A stretch of 53,248 nucleotides of DNA, from contig JAAVZX010000070.1 in assembly GCA_022791875.1 (NCBI GenBank), positions 1-53,248 on the forward strand, in the 5' to 3' direction. A program made the position numbers and the translations under genes. The notes below the pieces were generated by a model. The model saw only the letters and a program-made list of their open reading frames with translations. It ran no database searches and was not told the origin of the DNA. Shown here one piece after another: positions 24,874 through 33,935 of the stretch (positions are counted from its first letter, which is position 1; each line of letters starts with the position of its first letter). Source of the stretch: Oscillibacter sp. (GTDB lineage: Bacteria > Bacillota > Clostridia > Oscillospirales > Oscillospiraceae).

Positions 24874-25708
24874 CCTCCGTCACCCCCAAATAGGCGTCGA
24901 TCACGCGCTTGTTCCGCTGGATCTCCGAGGGCGTGCCCTGGGCGATGAGCTTGCCGAAGTCCAGGACGTAGATGCGCTCGGAGATATTCATGACCAGGTT
25001 CATGTGGTGCTCGATGAGGAAGACCGTCAGGTGGAAGCGGTCGCGGATCTCGCCGATGAAAGCGGTCAATTCCTCCGTTTCCTGGGGATTCATGCCCGCG
25101 GCGGGTTCGTCCAGAAGCAGGAGGGTAGGCTCCGCCGCCAGGGCGCGGGCTATCTCCAGACGGCGCTGCTTGCCGTAGGGCAGGGAGGTCGCCAGTTCGT
25201 CCTTCACGTCCGCCAGGCCCACCACCTCCAGAAGCTCCAGAACGTTGGCCCGCTGGGCCGCCTCTTCCTTTCGGTTCAGACGGAAGGTGGCGGAGAAGAC
25301 GTTGCTGGTGGTGCGGCAGTGCTTCGCGATGAGCACGTTGTCGAAAACGGTCTGGGACTTCCAGAGCCGGATGTTCTGGAAGGTCCGGGCCATCCCCAGC
25401 CGGGTCACTTTGTCCGGCGTCGGGGCCAGAACCTGGGTGTACTCCCCGGCGTGCCCGCCCTTGTACTGGGCTTTCATTTTGCCCTGGGGGTGGTTCTCGA
25501 TGATTTTTTCACCCTGGAACCAGACCGCGCCGTTGGTGGGCTGATAAACGCCCGTGACCACGTTGAAAGCGGTGGTCTTCCCCGCGCCGTTGGGGCCGAT
25601 CAGAGCGACGATCTCCCCTTCGTTGATCTCCAGATTCAGGTTTTCCACCGCCACCACGCCGCCGAACTGCATGGTGACGTTCTCAATTTTCAGCATATTC
25701 CCGCTCAT
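24866..25708 (-). CDS. livG: branched-chain amino acid ABC transporter ATPase LivG
   Basis: A 280-residue ATPase with Walker A GPNGAGKTTAFN, a long LivG insertion (about residues 60-120), signature SLPYGKQRRLEIARAL and Walker B LLLLDEPAAGMNP, followed by VFLIEHHMNLV. I start at ATG 25708 (MSGNMLKIENV), with GGAGG upstream; it overlaps the livM stop by four bases. An alternative ATG lies four codons later at 25696. Confidence 0.95.
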   Translation of the reverse strand: MSGNMLKIENVTMQFGGVVAVENLNLEINEGEIVALIGPNGAGKTTAFNVVTGVYQPTNGAVWFQGEKIIENHPQGKMKAQYKGGHAGEYTQVLAPTPDKVTRLGMARTFQNIRLWKSQTVFDNVLIAKHCRTTSNVFSATFRLNRKEEAAQRANVLELLEVVGLADVKDELATSLPYGKQRRLEIARALAAEPTLLLLDEPAAGMNPQETEELTAFIGEIRDRFHLTVFLIEHHMNLVMNISERIYVLDFGKLIAQGTPSEIQRNKRVIDAYLGVTEDA

Positions 25709-26817
25709 TTCGGCGCCGCCTCCTTTCTCCGCTTTCCCAGCCGCAGGAGGTCCGGAAGCTCCTTGTCCCCCATGAGGCCCTTGCGGAAGAATAGAACGAT
25801 CACCATGATGATCACGGAGAAGACCGCCATGCGGAAGCCGTTCTTGAAGAGGCCGGGGGCCTTGACGCCCAGGAATTCGCCGGAGTCCAGGCCCCGAAGG
25901 AGCCACTCGGAGCTGATGATATACAGGAAGCTGGCAATCACGGAGCCGGAGATGGACCCGATGCCGCCGATGACCACGATCAGGAGGATCTCATAGGTCA
26001 TGGTGCTCTTGAAGGATGCGGCGGCAATGGTGCCGTTGTACATGGCCAGCATCCCGCCGCCGATGCCCGCGAAGAAGGAGCTGATGATGAAGGCCATGCG
26101 CTTGTGCCGCGCCAGGTTGATGCCCATGGCCTCGGCGGCAACCTCGTCGTCCCGGATGGCCTTGAAGGCGCGGCCGTAGGTGGAGTTGATCAGCAGCACA
26201 ATCAGCGCAATCAGCGCCCCCGCCAGGATCACGTAGGCGGTGGCATAGGTGAAGTCGGGGTAGCTCTTGAGGAGGTTGGAGCCGTTGGTGATGGGCCCAA
26301 GGGCGTTCCACTGGAAGAAGGCCCGCAGGATTTCCGCGAAGCCCAGGGTGGCAATGGCCAGGTAATCGCTCTTGAGGCGCAGCACCGGCAGGCCGATCAG
26401 CCAGGCCATGAGGGCCGCTAAAATGCCGCCCACCAGCAGCGCCGCCAGCATCCCGATCACGCTCCCCAGCGTGTCGCCGAAGACGCCTGCGAAGACCTCC
26501 GGCAGGGAGAATTTGATGGCTCCGCCGTCGAAATACTGGTAGACGCCGGGGCGTTTGTCCACAGGGATGGTCAGCACGCCGTAGGAGAAGGCCCCCAGGA
26601 GCATGAAGCCCGCCTGGCCCAGGGAGAAGAGGCCGGTGAAGCCGTTCAGGAGGTTCATGGAGACGGCCACCAGGGCGTAGACGGTGGCCTTTTTCACAAC
26701 CTTGATGGCAATGTGGTAGCTGGGCAGGGCCATGTCCATGGCGATGGTGACGGCCAGCACAGCCGCCAGAACCACGGTCAGGAACAGCAGGTCCCGTTTC
26801 TGTTTGCTCTTGTTCAT
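25705..26817 (-). CDS. livM: branched-chain amino acid ABC transporter permease LivM
   Basis: A 370-residue permease with about ten membrane segments. MNLLNGFTGLFSLGQAGFMLLG near residue 55 and the cytoplasmic loop YGRAFKAIRDDEVAAEAMGIN are hallmarks of LivM. ATG 26817 preceded by GGGAGGG. Fifteen bases downstream of livH. Confidence 0.95.
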   Translation of the reverse strand: MNKSKQKRDLLFLTVVLAAVLAVTIAMDMALPSYHIAIKVVKKATVYALVAVSMNLLNGFTGLFSLGQAGFMLLGAFSYGVLTIPVDKRPGVYQYFDGGAIKFSLPEVFAGVFGDTLGSVIGMLAALLVGGILAALMAWLIGLPVLRLKSDYLAIATLGFAEILRAFFQWNALGPITNGSNLLKSYPDFTYATAYVILAGALIALIVLLINSTYGRAFKAIRDDEVAAEAMGINLARHKRMAFIISSFFAGIGGGMLAMYNGTIAAASFKSTMTYEILLIVVIGGIGSISGSVIASFLYIISSEWLLRGLDSGEFLGVKAPGLFKNGFRMAVFSVIIMVIVLFFRKGLMGDKELPDLLRLGKRRKEAAPK

Positions 26818-26831
26818 CTTCCGTCCCTCCC

Positions 26832-27710
26832 TTACACCTTGTCGGTGACCTTCTCGCCGAAGAGGCCCGTGGGCTTCACGCACAGCACCACGATCAGCAG
26901 GGCGAAGGTGAAGGCGTCGGAGAAGGTGGTGTAGCCCAGGCCCTTGATCAGCTCCTCGCACAGTCCGATAACGAAGGCCCCCACCACAGCCCCGGGAATG
27001 GACCCGATGCCGCCGAAGACCGCCGCCACAAAGGCTTTCAGCCCCGGCATACCGCCGGAGGTGATGGCGACGGAGGGGTAGCTGGTGAAGTAGAGCATGG
27101 AGCCAACGCCCGCCAGGAAGGAGCCAATCACAAAGGTCATGGAAATGACGGAGTTGATTTTCACGCCCATGAGCTGGGCCGTCTCGAAGTCCCGGGCCGC
27201 CGCCCGCATGGCCATGCCGATCCGGGTGTGCTGGATCAGGTAGACCAGCGCCGCCACCAGGAGGATGGTCAGCACAGGGGTCACCAGCGTCACCCGCTTC
27301 GTGGAGGCCCCCAGGAGGCTCACGTTCTCGGAGATCCAGGGGATGGGGTTCGTCACGGGCTGGGGGATGCCTCCGGTGATATAGAAGGCCAGGTTCTGGA
27401 TCAGGTAGCTGACGCCGATGGCGGAGATCATGAGCGACATCCGCGGGGCGGTCCGCAGGGGCTTGTAGGCCACCCGCTCAATGGTGAAGCCGAGGAGCAC
27501 GGTCACAAGGAGCACCAGCGGCAGCGCCAGATAGAAGGGCATCGAGGCGGTGGCGTAGACCATCACCAGGCCCGCAACCATGAATACGTCGCCGTGGGCG
27601 AAGTTGATGAGGCGCAGAATGCCGTACACAAGGGTGTAACCAATGGCAATCAGCGCATATTGTCCGCCTACGGACACGCCGTTGATCACATAGGGCAGTA
27701 TCTGTCCCAT
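26832..27710 (-). CDS. livH: branched-chain amino acid ABC transporter permease LivH
   Basis: A 292-residue permease with about eight membrane segments; GYTLVYGILRLINFAHGDVFMV near residue 27 and MRAAARDFETAQLMGVKIN are LivH hallmarks. ATG 27710 has GAGG six bases upstream; a frame extending to 27746 is not supported. It is separated from livK by a 238-base gap that holds an A-family repeat. Confidence 0.95.
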   Translation of the reverse strand: MGQILPYVINGVSVGGQYALIAIGYTLVYGILRLINFAHGDVFMVAGLVMVYATASMPFYLALPLVLLVTVLLGFTIERVAYKPLRTAPRMSLMISAIGVSYLIQNLAFYITGGIPQPVTNPIPWISENVSLLGASTKRVTLVTPVLTILLVAALVYLIQHTRIGMAMRAAARDFETAQLMGVKINSVISMTFVIGSFLAGVGSMLYFTSYPSVAITSGGMPGLKAFVAAVFGGIGSIPGAVVGAFVIGLCEELIKGLGYTTFSDAFTFALLIVVLCVKPTGLFGEKVTDKV

Positions 27711-27822
27711 AGGAAACCTCCTGTCTCTTTTTCCGCAGCATACCATGAATGGACAAGAGGCAGACCGTCAGTCTGTCCCTTGTCCCTGCATGGTGATGGC
27801 TGGGCAGCGCCCCCGTCCCTGC

Positions 27823-27935
27823 GGGGGGACGGGGGGCTGCCAGCGGGGCGTCCCGCCTCCGGCGGCCAGGGAGACGCTGTCTCCCTGGCCTCTCTGCCAG
27901 AGGGAACGGTTCCCTCTGGACTCCGCCAGATCAGC
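27823..27935 (+). repeat. A-family modular repeat, copy A3 (between livK and livH)
   Basis: Carries the core with GCTGCCAGCGGGGCGTCCCG, then two palindromes: CCAGGGAGAC/GTCTCCCTGG and CCAGAGGGAAC/GTTCCCTCTGG, ending CCGCCAGATCAG. It ends 14 bases from the livK stop. Confidence 0.85.
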
Positions 27936-27948
27936 CGGTTTTGTTGGA

Positions 27949-29193
27949 TTATTCCACGCCCTGGACCTTTACGAAGTCCCAGGCGCCGGTTTCGGTGTTG
28001 GCGCGCTTGATATAGGCCTGGTCGCGCTTGGCGTCGCCGATGCCGTCGAATTCAATCAGGCCGCAGACGCCCTCATAGCTTACACTGGGGAGAGCCGCCA
28101 GGACGGCGCCGGCGTCGGTGCTGCCTGCCGCCTTCAAAGCCTCAAGGGCGGTGAAGTAGGCGTCGTAGCCCATAGCCGTCACCGCGGAAACCATGTCGTT
28201 GCCGCCGTTGTTGGTCAGGGCGTCGGAGTTGGCGTTCATCCACTCCTTGATGCCAGCGTCGAACTCCTCGTTGCCGCCCTCCTGATAGAAGGTGGTCACT
28301 TCCACGCTGACGTCCTTGCCGACGGTGCTCTCCGCGACCTTGTTGTTGTCCCAGGTGTCGGAGCCCAGCAGGGAGCCCTCAAAGCCCTGAGCGCCCGCCG
28401 CCTCAATGATCAGCTGGGCATAGTTGGTGGAGACAGGGGCGAAGATGACGCCTGCGCCCGCGCTCTTGGCGTTGTTGATATAAGAGACGAAGTTGGAGCT
28501 GCCCTCGGGGAACTCCTCACTGATGACGGTGCCGCCCAGCTTCTCAAACGCCTCTTTGAAGTAGTACACCAGGCCCTGGTCGTAGTCGCTGCCCAGCATG
28601 GCCAGGGTGTAAGCGGTGGTAACGCCGAGGCCGTTGTAGGCATAGCTGGCCAGGGCGGGACCCTGGAAGGGGTCGGTGAAGCAGATGCGGAAGTAGACGT
28701 CGCAGTCAGAGGTGACCTGGGGGTTGGTGCAGGTGACGCCGATGGCGGGGACGCCGGCCTCCTGGAAGACGGAGCCGCCCGCGGAGGAGACGCCGGAGCC
28801 GTAGGAGCCGAGGACCACGGAGACGTCGCGGTTCATGAGCTCGGCGGCGGCGGAGGGGCCGTTCTCAGGGGTGGTGCGGTTGTCGACGATCTCCAGCTGG
28901 ACGTCGTAGGTGGTGCCGCCGATGTCGACGGTAGGCTGTACGTAGTTGGCGTACTGCATACCGAGGATTTCCTGCTTGCCGCCGGGGCCGTTGTCGCCGG
29001 TCTGGGGCTCGAAGACGCCGATCTTGACGACGGGGTTGCTGCCGGAGCCGCCGGAGGGCTGGGCATCGCCGGACCCGGAGCCGGAACTGGAGTCAGCGCT
29101 GCCGCCGGAAGCACCGGACCCGCCGCCGCAGGCCGCGAGGCTCAGGACCAGCGCCAGGGTCAGAAGCATAGCAAATAGTTTCTTCATTCTCAT
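27949..29193 (-). CDS. livK: branched-chain amino acid ABC transporter substrate-binding lipoprotein LivK
   Basis: A 414-residue extracellular binding lipoprotein. Lipobox LSLAACGG at residue about 22, followed by a Gly/Ser-rich flexible linker and a periplasmic-binding type 1 fold (KIGVFEPQTGDNGPGGKQEILGMQYA; GSYGSGVSSAGGSVFQEAGVPAIG). Two ATGs (29193 and 29187) fit the AGGAGG; I keep the upstream one. First gene of the liv operon, with its own promoter and a repeat downstream, which would favour higher expression than the permease genes. Confidence 0.95.
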   Translation of the reverse strand: MRMKKLFAMLLTLALVLSLAACGGGSGASGGSADSSSGSGSGDAQPSGGSGSNPVVKIGVFEPQTGDNGPGGKQEILGMQYANYVQPTVDIGGTTYDVQLEIVDNRTTPENGPSAAAELMNRDVSVVLGSYGSGVSSAGGSVFQEAGVPAIGVTCTNPQVTSDCDVYFRICFTDPFQGPALASYAYNGLGVTTAYTLAMLGSDYDQGLVYYFKEAFEKLGGTVISEEFPEGSSNFVSYINNAKSAGAGVIFAPVSTNYAQLIIEAAGAQGFEGSLLGSDTWDNNKVAESTVGKDVSVEVTTFYQEGGNEEFDAGIKEWMNANSDALTNNGGNDMVSAVTAMGYDAYFTALEALKAAGSTDAGAVLAALPSVSYEGVCGLIEFDGIGDAKRDQAYIKRANTETGAWDFVKVQGVE

Positions 29194-29220
29194 TCATCCT
29201 CCTATTGAACTGGGACCAAA

Positions 29221-29254
29221 GTCCCGAATGATAGCATTTTACGTTCTTCGGGAC
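29221..29254. promoter_or_regulatory. inverted repeat over the livK -10 region
   Basis: GTCCCGAA (29221-29228) and TTCGGGAC (29247-29254), 18 bases apart, bracket the -10 box. A smaller pair GGGAC/GTCCC (29212-29225) lies at the transcript start. Candidate operator or start-site hairpin. Confidence 0.45.
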
Positions 29255-29264
29255 GGATTTGCAA
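29236..29264 (-). promoter_or_regulatory. SigA promoter of livK
   Basis: Minus strand TTGCAA (29264-29259), 17 bp, TAAAAT (29241-29236), about 45 bp before the start codon. Confidence 0.62.
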
Positions 29265-29450
29265 GGTCAAATCTGTACAGAAAGTTTTCCCCATTTTCCG
29301 TGAAACAAGCCTGTCTGTCGTCAAAAACGCGAGAATTTGTCCGCCTCTTACGGACGAAGGGTGGATATGAAAAGAAAAGCACGGAAAGCTGTCCGCCACT
29401 GAGAGACAACGATTTTCGTGATTTTGCCAATTTTGCCCCATAAAAAATCG

Positions 29451-29600
29451 AGTGGTCCTTACCTCGATCGAGGTAAGGACCACTTACGCAATTGCTTCGT
29501 TACCGTGCGGAAAGCCTTAACGACCTCCAGATTCGCGTCGAGTTAAAAAGTTCTTTTTCGGTTCCTTTTTCTTTCAAGAAAAAGGAACCCGCCGGAGGCA
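29451..29600 (+). repeat. B-family composite repeat, copy B5
   Basis: Hairpin 1 is a perfect palindrome at 29451-29484 (GTGGTCCTTACCTCGA on each side), then linker GCTTCGTTACCGTGCGGAAAG, mini-stem CGAC/GTCG, GTTAAAAAGTTCTTTTT and AT hairpin at 29560-29589 (GGTTCCTTTTTCTT / AAGAAAAAGGAACC). It ends two bases from the stop of the surface-protein gene. The stretch 29290-29450 before it holds nothing I recognise. Confidence 0.9.
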
Positions 29601-29601
29601 C

Positions 29602-32600
29602 TTAAAACGTCCGCTGGCAGAACCGATAAAGGATCACCGCGAACTGCGCCCGGGTAGAGGTAGCGTTGGGGTTGAGGCGGTTATCGGAGGTGCCGCTGAG
29701 GATTCCGTTGGAGACGGCCCAGGTCATGGCGTTTCGTGCCGGGGCGCTTACGGTGGCGCTGTCGGTGTACTTGGCAAGATTGCCTGTGACAGCCGGGGTG
29801 CGGCCCAGGAGGACGGCGGTGCGGTACAGGGCTGTCACCAGCTGTTGGCGGGTAATGGGTGTAGCGGGATTAGCGCCTTCGGCGAAGCCGTTTTCGACGG
29901 CCCATTGGCGGGCCGCTTCCATGTTGGCCGGGCGGCTTCCTGTGATGCGGGCCAGGACCATCCACATCTGCTGGAAGGTGATGGTGCCGTCGGGGGTGAA
30001 TCTGCCGAAGCCGGTGCCGCCCATAAGGCCGCGCTGGTAGGCCCAGGCAATCTCGCCGGAGGCCCAGTAGCTGCTGGGGATGTCGGCGAAAATCTGGCCG
30101 GAGGCCGTGGCCTTGGGGACGGACTGGACGGTGGGAATCTCAATCTGGGAGGGGGCCGGGGTGGGGGTTCTGTTTGTGCCGGGGGCATAGTAGTAGTCGT
30201 CGCGGACGAAGACGGCGGAGACGTCTACCCAGGAGCTGGGCATGGTGAAGGTGTACTGGCCGCCGCCGTGGCCGGAAAGGCTGACGGTGTTTCCGTTCCG
30301 GCGGGTGACGCGCAGGTAGTCCAGCTCGTAGCCGGCGTAGGGGGTGGCGGTGACGCGGACCGTCTCGCCTGCGGCGGCGCGGGATACGGAGGAGGAAATG
30401 GAGCCGTTGGAGGTGCGGATGAGGTTCACGTCGTAGAGGGTGGGGGTGACGGTGGTGTTGTCGTTGTCGTCCTTCTTGTCGTCGTCCTCATCGGGGTTCT
30501 TGTCGTCCTCGCCGGGCTTTTTGTCCTCGTCGGGGTTGGGCGGGTTGATGATGTCCTCCTGCTTCACGCCGCAGACCTTGCAGACGCCGTTCTCGAAGTC
30601 GTGGCCCTTGGGGTCGATGGGGAACTCGGCGTTCTGAACCGCTTCACCGCAGACCTCGCAGGCGTAGGAGATGGTCAGAATGCCCGGCTCGGTGCAGGAG
30701 GGCTCTTTGGTGCGGGTTTCCTTTGCGTTGCTGGAGAGGGTGTGGCCGGTGGGCGGGATAGCCTCAACTTCGTCTACCTGCGCGCGGCAGGTCTGGCACT
30801 CGCCGGTTTTGGTGATGGAGCCGGGGGTGGTGCAGGTGGGTTCAACGCGCTTGGTGTCGGTGTCCTTGACGGTGTGGCCGGTGGCGGGGACCGTCTCGGT
30901 CTTTCCTTCCTCAAGTATATCCTTGCACACCTCGCAGGTGACAACGCCGACCTTTCTGCTTCCGGGTTCGGTGCAGGTGGGATCTTCGATGGTTTCAGTT
31001 ACAGGGTCTTTAGGCTTGTGCCCCAGGGGCTTGGCGGTTTCGACGGTTTTCGCGGTTTTCTCGCCGCATACTGTACATGGAACCAGAATGACCTTGGAAC
31101 CTGCTTCGGTGCAAGTGGGATCTTTTTCACTGCCCTCTTTAACATCGGCTTTGTCCGGGTCTATGTTTTCATCGTAGGTGTGGGGGAGTTTCTCAAGGAT
31201 CTTGATATCGTCTTCTTTGATGCCTGCTTCAATAAAAGCCTCTTTTGTTTTCAGATCTTTATATTTGTCGTCAATTACAGCCGTACCGCAAAACTTGCAG
31301 GCAGGGAAGGTTACGGAAAGGCCCTCTGTATTACAGGCAGCTTCCACAATGACAGCCTCAACTGTCTTTGCGTCATCGGCAATGTGAACGCCGGTGGCCT
31401 CTAGTTCCTTGGTCTGTTCATCATAAAGACCACCGCACTTTTTGCACTTTGCCTTTGTAGTGATAAACCCTTTCTCCGTACAGGTCGGGGCTTTCTCACT
31501 TACAGTTTCGCGCTTCTCTTCGGGCTCATGCTCACCTTCCAAGGCGGGCAAAATTTCTTCTTTTGTGGAAATCGGCGCATTACAGACAGAGCAGGTAATC
31601 GTAGTGGTCTTTTTCCCCGCTGTACCGCAGGTAGGATCAACTGTAACAACTTCCTTCTTTTCTGTGTGCGGCGCGAGGTCGGTGACCTCCTGGGGAATGG
31701 TGAAAACTTTGCAGATGTCGCACTGCTCTCCCTCGGTTTTCCCCTTTTTGGTGCAGGTAGCGGGCACCGCGGGTACGACTACAGGTGTATGCTCTGTTTT
31801 GGGCGTGTAGCGCGTCTGCTTGGCGAAGCTGACTTTGCAGGTGGTAGATTTGCAGGTGGTAGTCCACACAACGGTGCCCTCTTTTGAGCAGCTTGGTTCC
31901 GAAGTCACGGAGGACCTGGAGCTGGCGGAGTGTACTTCTATGTCCTCCGGGAGGCCCGTGGGACCTACCAGCTTGCCCTCAGAATCTTTGGTAGCACCCG
32001 CATAATGAATGGTGGTCACTTTTGTACCGCTGAAAGTATCATCCAGAATCTGAGTGACCGTAGCGGGGATGTAAATATTCTGCAAATTTGCGCAGGAGTA
32101 AAACGCGGCCTCTCCAATCGTTTTCACAGAGGGCGGAAGAATCAGCGTGCTGAAACCGCACTCCTGGAACGCGGAGGCTTTAATGTCGGTCAGTTTGTCA
32201 GGAAGGGTAACGCTTGTGAGCTTGGTACATCCGGAGAAAGCGGAGGCTTCTATCGTTGTGACGCCGCCTTGAATTGTAAGGCCGGTCAACCCTGTGCAGT
32301 TGGCAAACGCATTATCCGGAATGGTCTGAATTTTTCCAGGGATGGTGATGTTTTTCAGCCCTGAGCTGAAAAAGACGTGGGAGCCGAGCTCTGTCACGTT
32401 CTCAGGAATGGTAAAGGCCGTTAGACCGCCGCACTCCGAAAAGGCGCGCTCGCCCAGCTTCGTCAGCTGGGAAACGCCGGAGGCAAAGGTCACGGTTTTA
32501 AGATTTGCGCATTTAGAAAACGCATAGCCCCCGATTTCCTTGACCGCAATGGGGATTGTCACACTTGACAGCTTCGTGTTGAAAAAGGCATAGTCGCCAA

Positions 32601-32988
32601 TAGCGGTAATGGTTTTCGGCAAGGTCACAGATGTGATTGTCGTCTTACCGGAGAAGACGTTGTCTGCAATGACGGTGACAGGCAGATTGTCAACCTTTTC
32701 CCGGATTGAGACACTGGCAGTCGTGTCGGAGCCGGTATATTTGGTCACTTTCCAGGATTTCTGGTCGCCGGACTCAACTAAGGTATACTCCACATTGCCC
32801 AACGTCTGCGGCGACTTCGGCGGGTCTGGATCAGGGTCCGGGGCCGGATTAGGCTTTTCCTCCGACGTTCCGCCTCCTCCGCCTCCGCCCGTCTCAATAT
32901 CCCCCGCGCCAGACGCAAACACGCTCCCCGGCAGCAGCGCCAACACCAGCGCCAAAGCCAGCAGCATGGACCAGAACCGTTTCTTCAT
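29602..32988 (-). CDS. large surface protein: BspA-type LRR, Cys-rich repeats, SLH domains
   Basis: A 1128-residue exported protein. Signal peptide KKRFWSMLLALALVLALLPGSVFA; Gly-rich and Pro/Asp linker; about ten LRR_5/BspA-type repeats at roughly residues 75-335 (for example LPDKLTDIKASAFQECGF); nine repeats of about 50 residues with His, one Cys, then CxxC (for example PTCTEPGS...CEVC) from about 350 to 820; an acidic linker DEDKKPGEDDKNPDEDDDKK; one InlB/Flg_new-type bacterial repeat (about 865-945); and three SLH-like segments to the C-terminus (SSYWASGEIAWAYQRGLMGG; RDAMTWAVSNGILSG-like). The SLH part should bind pyruvylated wall polymer made by CsaB. Role likely adhesion; the Cys repeats may bind metal. 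ATG 32988 with GAGG upstream. Confidence 0.88.
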   Translation of the reverse strand: MKKRFWSMLLALALVLALLPGSVFASGAGDIETGGGGGGGTSEEKPNPAPDPDPDPPKSPQTLGNVEYTLVESGDQKSWKVTKYTGSDTTASVSIREKVDNLPVTVIADNVFSGKTTITSVTLPKTITAIGDYAFFNTKLSSVTIPIAVKEIGGYAFSKCANLKTVTFASGVSQLTKLGERAFSECGGLTAFTIPENVTELGSHVFFSSGLKNITIPGKIQTIPDNAFANCTGLTGLTIQGGVTTIEASAFSGCTKLTSVTLPDKLTDIKASAFQECGFSTLILPPSVKTIGEAAFYSCANLQNIYIPATVTQILDDTFSGTKVTTIHYAGATKDSEGKLVGPTGLPEDIEVHSASSRSSVTSEPSCSKEGTVVWTTTCKSTTCKVSFAKQTRYTPKTEHTPVVVPAVPATCTKKGKTEGEQCDICKVFTIPQEVTDLAPHTEKKEVVTVDPTCGTAGKKTTTITCSVCNAPISTKEEILPALEGEHEPEEKRETVSEKAPTCTEKGFITTKAKCKKCGGLYDEQTKELEATGVHIADDAKTVEAVIVEAACNTEGLSVTFPACKFCGTAVIDDKYKDLKTKEAFIEAGIKEDDIKILEKLPHTYDENIDPDKADVKEGSEKDPTCTEAGSKVILVPCTVCGEKTAKTVETAKPLGHKPKDPVTETIEDPTCTEPGSRKVGVVTCEVCKDILEEGKTETVPATGHTVKDTDTKRVEPTCTTPGSITKTGECQTCRAQVDEVEAIPPTGHTLSSNAKETRTKEPSCTEPGILTISYACEVCGEAVQNAEFPIDPKGHDFENGVCKVCGVKQEDIINPPNPDEDKKPGEDDKNPDEDDDKKDDNDNTTVTPTLYDVNLIRTSNGSISSSVSRAAAGETVRVTATPYAGYELDYLRVTRRNGNTVSLSGHGGGQYTFTMPSSWVDVSAVFVRDDYYYAPGTNRTPTPAPSQIEIPTVQSVPKATASGQIFADIPSSYWASGEIAWAYQRGLMGGTGFGRFTPDGTITFQQMWMVLARITGSRPANMEAARQWAVENGFAEGANPATPITRQQLVTALYRTAVLLGRTPAVTGNLAKYTDSATVSAPARNAMTWAVSNGILSGTSDNRLNPNATSTRAQFAVILYRFCQRTF

Positions 32989-33044
32989 AATACCAGCCTC
33001 CTGTTCCCGCGGCCCAGGGCCTGCGGACATTTTCTCACCTCCCT

Positions 33045-33073
33045 ACCATACCACACTTCCCGCCCCTTTTCAA
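33045..33073 (-). promoter_or_regulatory. SigA promoter of the surface-protein gene
   Basis: TTGAAA (33073-33068), 17 bp, TATGGT (33050-33045) with TG before the -10. Confidence 0.58.
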
Positions 33074-33152
33074 TGCCGCGCTGAAAATTTTCCCGCCCGC
33101 CGGATTTTTCCGAAAAAAGGGACGCCCCCATTCCGAGGGCGTCCAGGAAGCC

Positions 33153-33851
33153 TCAGCCGTTGGAGGCCCGCTTGGGGTCCATGGGGAAGATGGAGAGGCT
33201 CTCGCCGCCGTCCCAGAGGGCGAGGAAGACCTCCGTCTCGTCCCGGTAGCCCTGGCGCAGGAGGGCGCGGCGGACCCAGGCGTCCTCCTTCCCCGCCTGG
33301 CGGACGTTGCTGTCCAGGAGCTTCCCATCCATGATGAAGGGGGTCTGGACCTGGGACTGCTTGGGGTTCAGGTTCAGGTCGGTGGGAGTGGCGGGGCGGT
33401 CGGCCTCCTTGGGGAGGAAGCTGACGGTGCCGTTGTGCTCGAAGACGGCGGTCTGGAGCTGGTTGAGGTCGAACCAGCCGCCGATGCGGCAGTAGGTGAG
33501 GAACTCGCTGAGGTCCAGCTTCGCCTTTCTGAGGTTGTCCCGGTAGATGACGCCGTTTTCCAAGAGGATCAGGGGCTTCCCGGTGACGGCGGCCCGGGCC
33601 TTGAGGGATTTGTTGGTCAGGAGCGTGATGCACACGGCGGCGAGGCCGTAGACGATCAGGGCGGTCAAAGGCGCGGCGGGCCGTTCCAGCTCCGTGGCCA
33701 GGTCCGCCGCGGCGGAGCCGATGGTGATGCCCACCACGTAGTCGAACATGGTCATCTGGGAGACCTGCTTTGCTCCCATCATTTTCGTCAGAAGGAAGAG
33801 CACGATCAAGGACAACAGGGTAGTGAGCACAACTGATCCGATGGTTTCCAT
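33153..33851 (-). CDS. DUF421 (YetF-type) membrane protein
   Basis: A 232-residue protein with three N-terminal membrane segments (residues about 5-80) and a C-terminal soluble DUF421 domain. MGAKQVSQMTMFDYVVGITIGSAAADLA and PLILLENGVIYRDNLRKAKL are characteristic of this family, which is common in spore formers. Function not established. GGAGG precedes the ATG. Possibly the distal member of a minus-strand unit with the acyltransferase and CLC genes, although a truncated A repeat with a T-run lies between. Confidence 0.88.
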   Translation of the reverse strand: METIGSVVLTTLLSLIVLFLLTKMMGAKQVSQMTMFDYVVGITIGSAAADLATELERPAAPLTALIVYGLAAVCITLLTNKSLKARAAVTGKPLILLENGVIYRDNLRKAKLDLSEFLTYCRIGGWFDLNQLQTAVFEHNGTVSFLPKEADRPATPTDLNLNPKQSQVQTPFIMDGKLLDSNVRQAGKEDAWVRRALLRQGYRDETEVFLALWDGGESLSIFPMDPKRASNG

Positions 33852-33879
33852 GTAGAAGATACCTCCACAAAAAAAGAGT

Positions 33880-33908
33880 GATCTGCCAGGGCAAAGCCCG
33901 CCGGAGGC
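33880..33908 (-). repeat. truncated A-family repeat, copy A8
   Basis: TGATCTGCCAGGGCAAAGCC followed by CGCCGGAGGC. Only the ends of the element remain. On the minus strand GGGC/GCCC is followed by a T-run (CTCTTTTTTT), so it may terminate transcription after the acyltransferase gene. Confidence 0.65.
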
Positions 33909-33935
33909 TAGTATTTCTTACATGGAAAATTTTAT

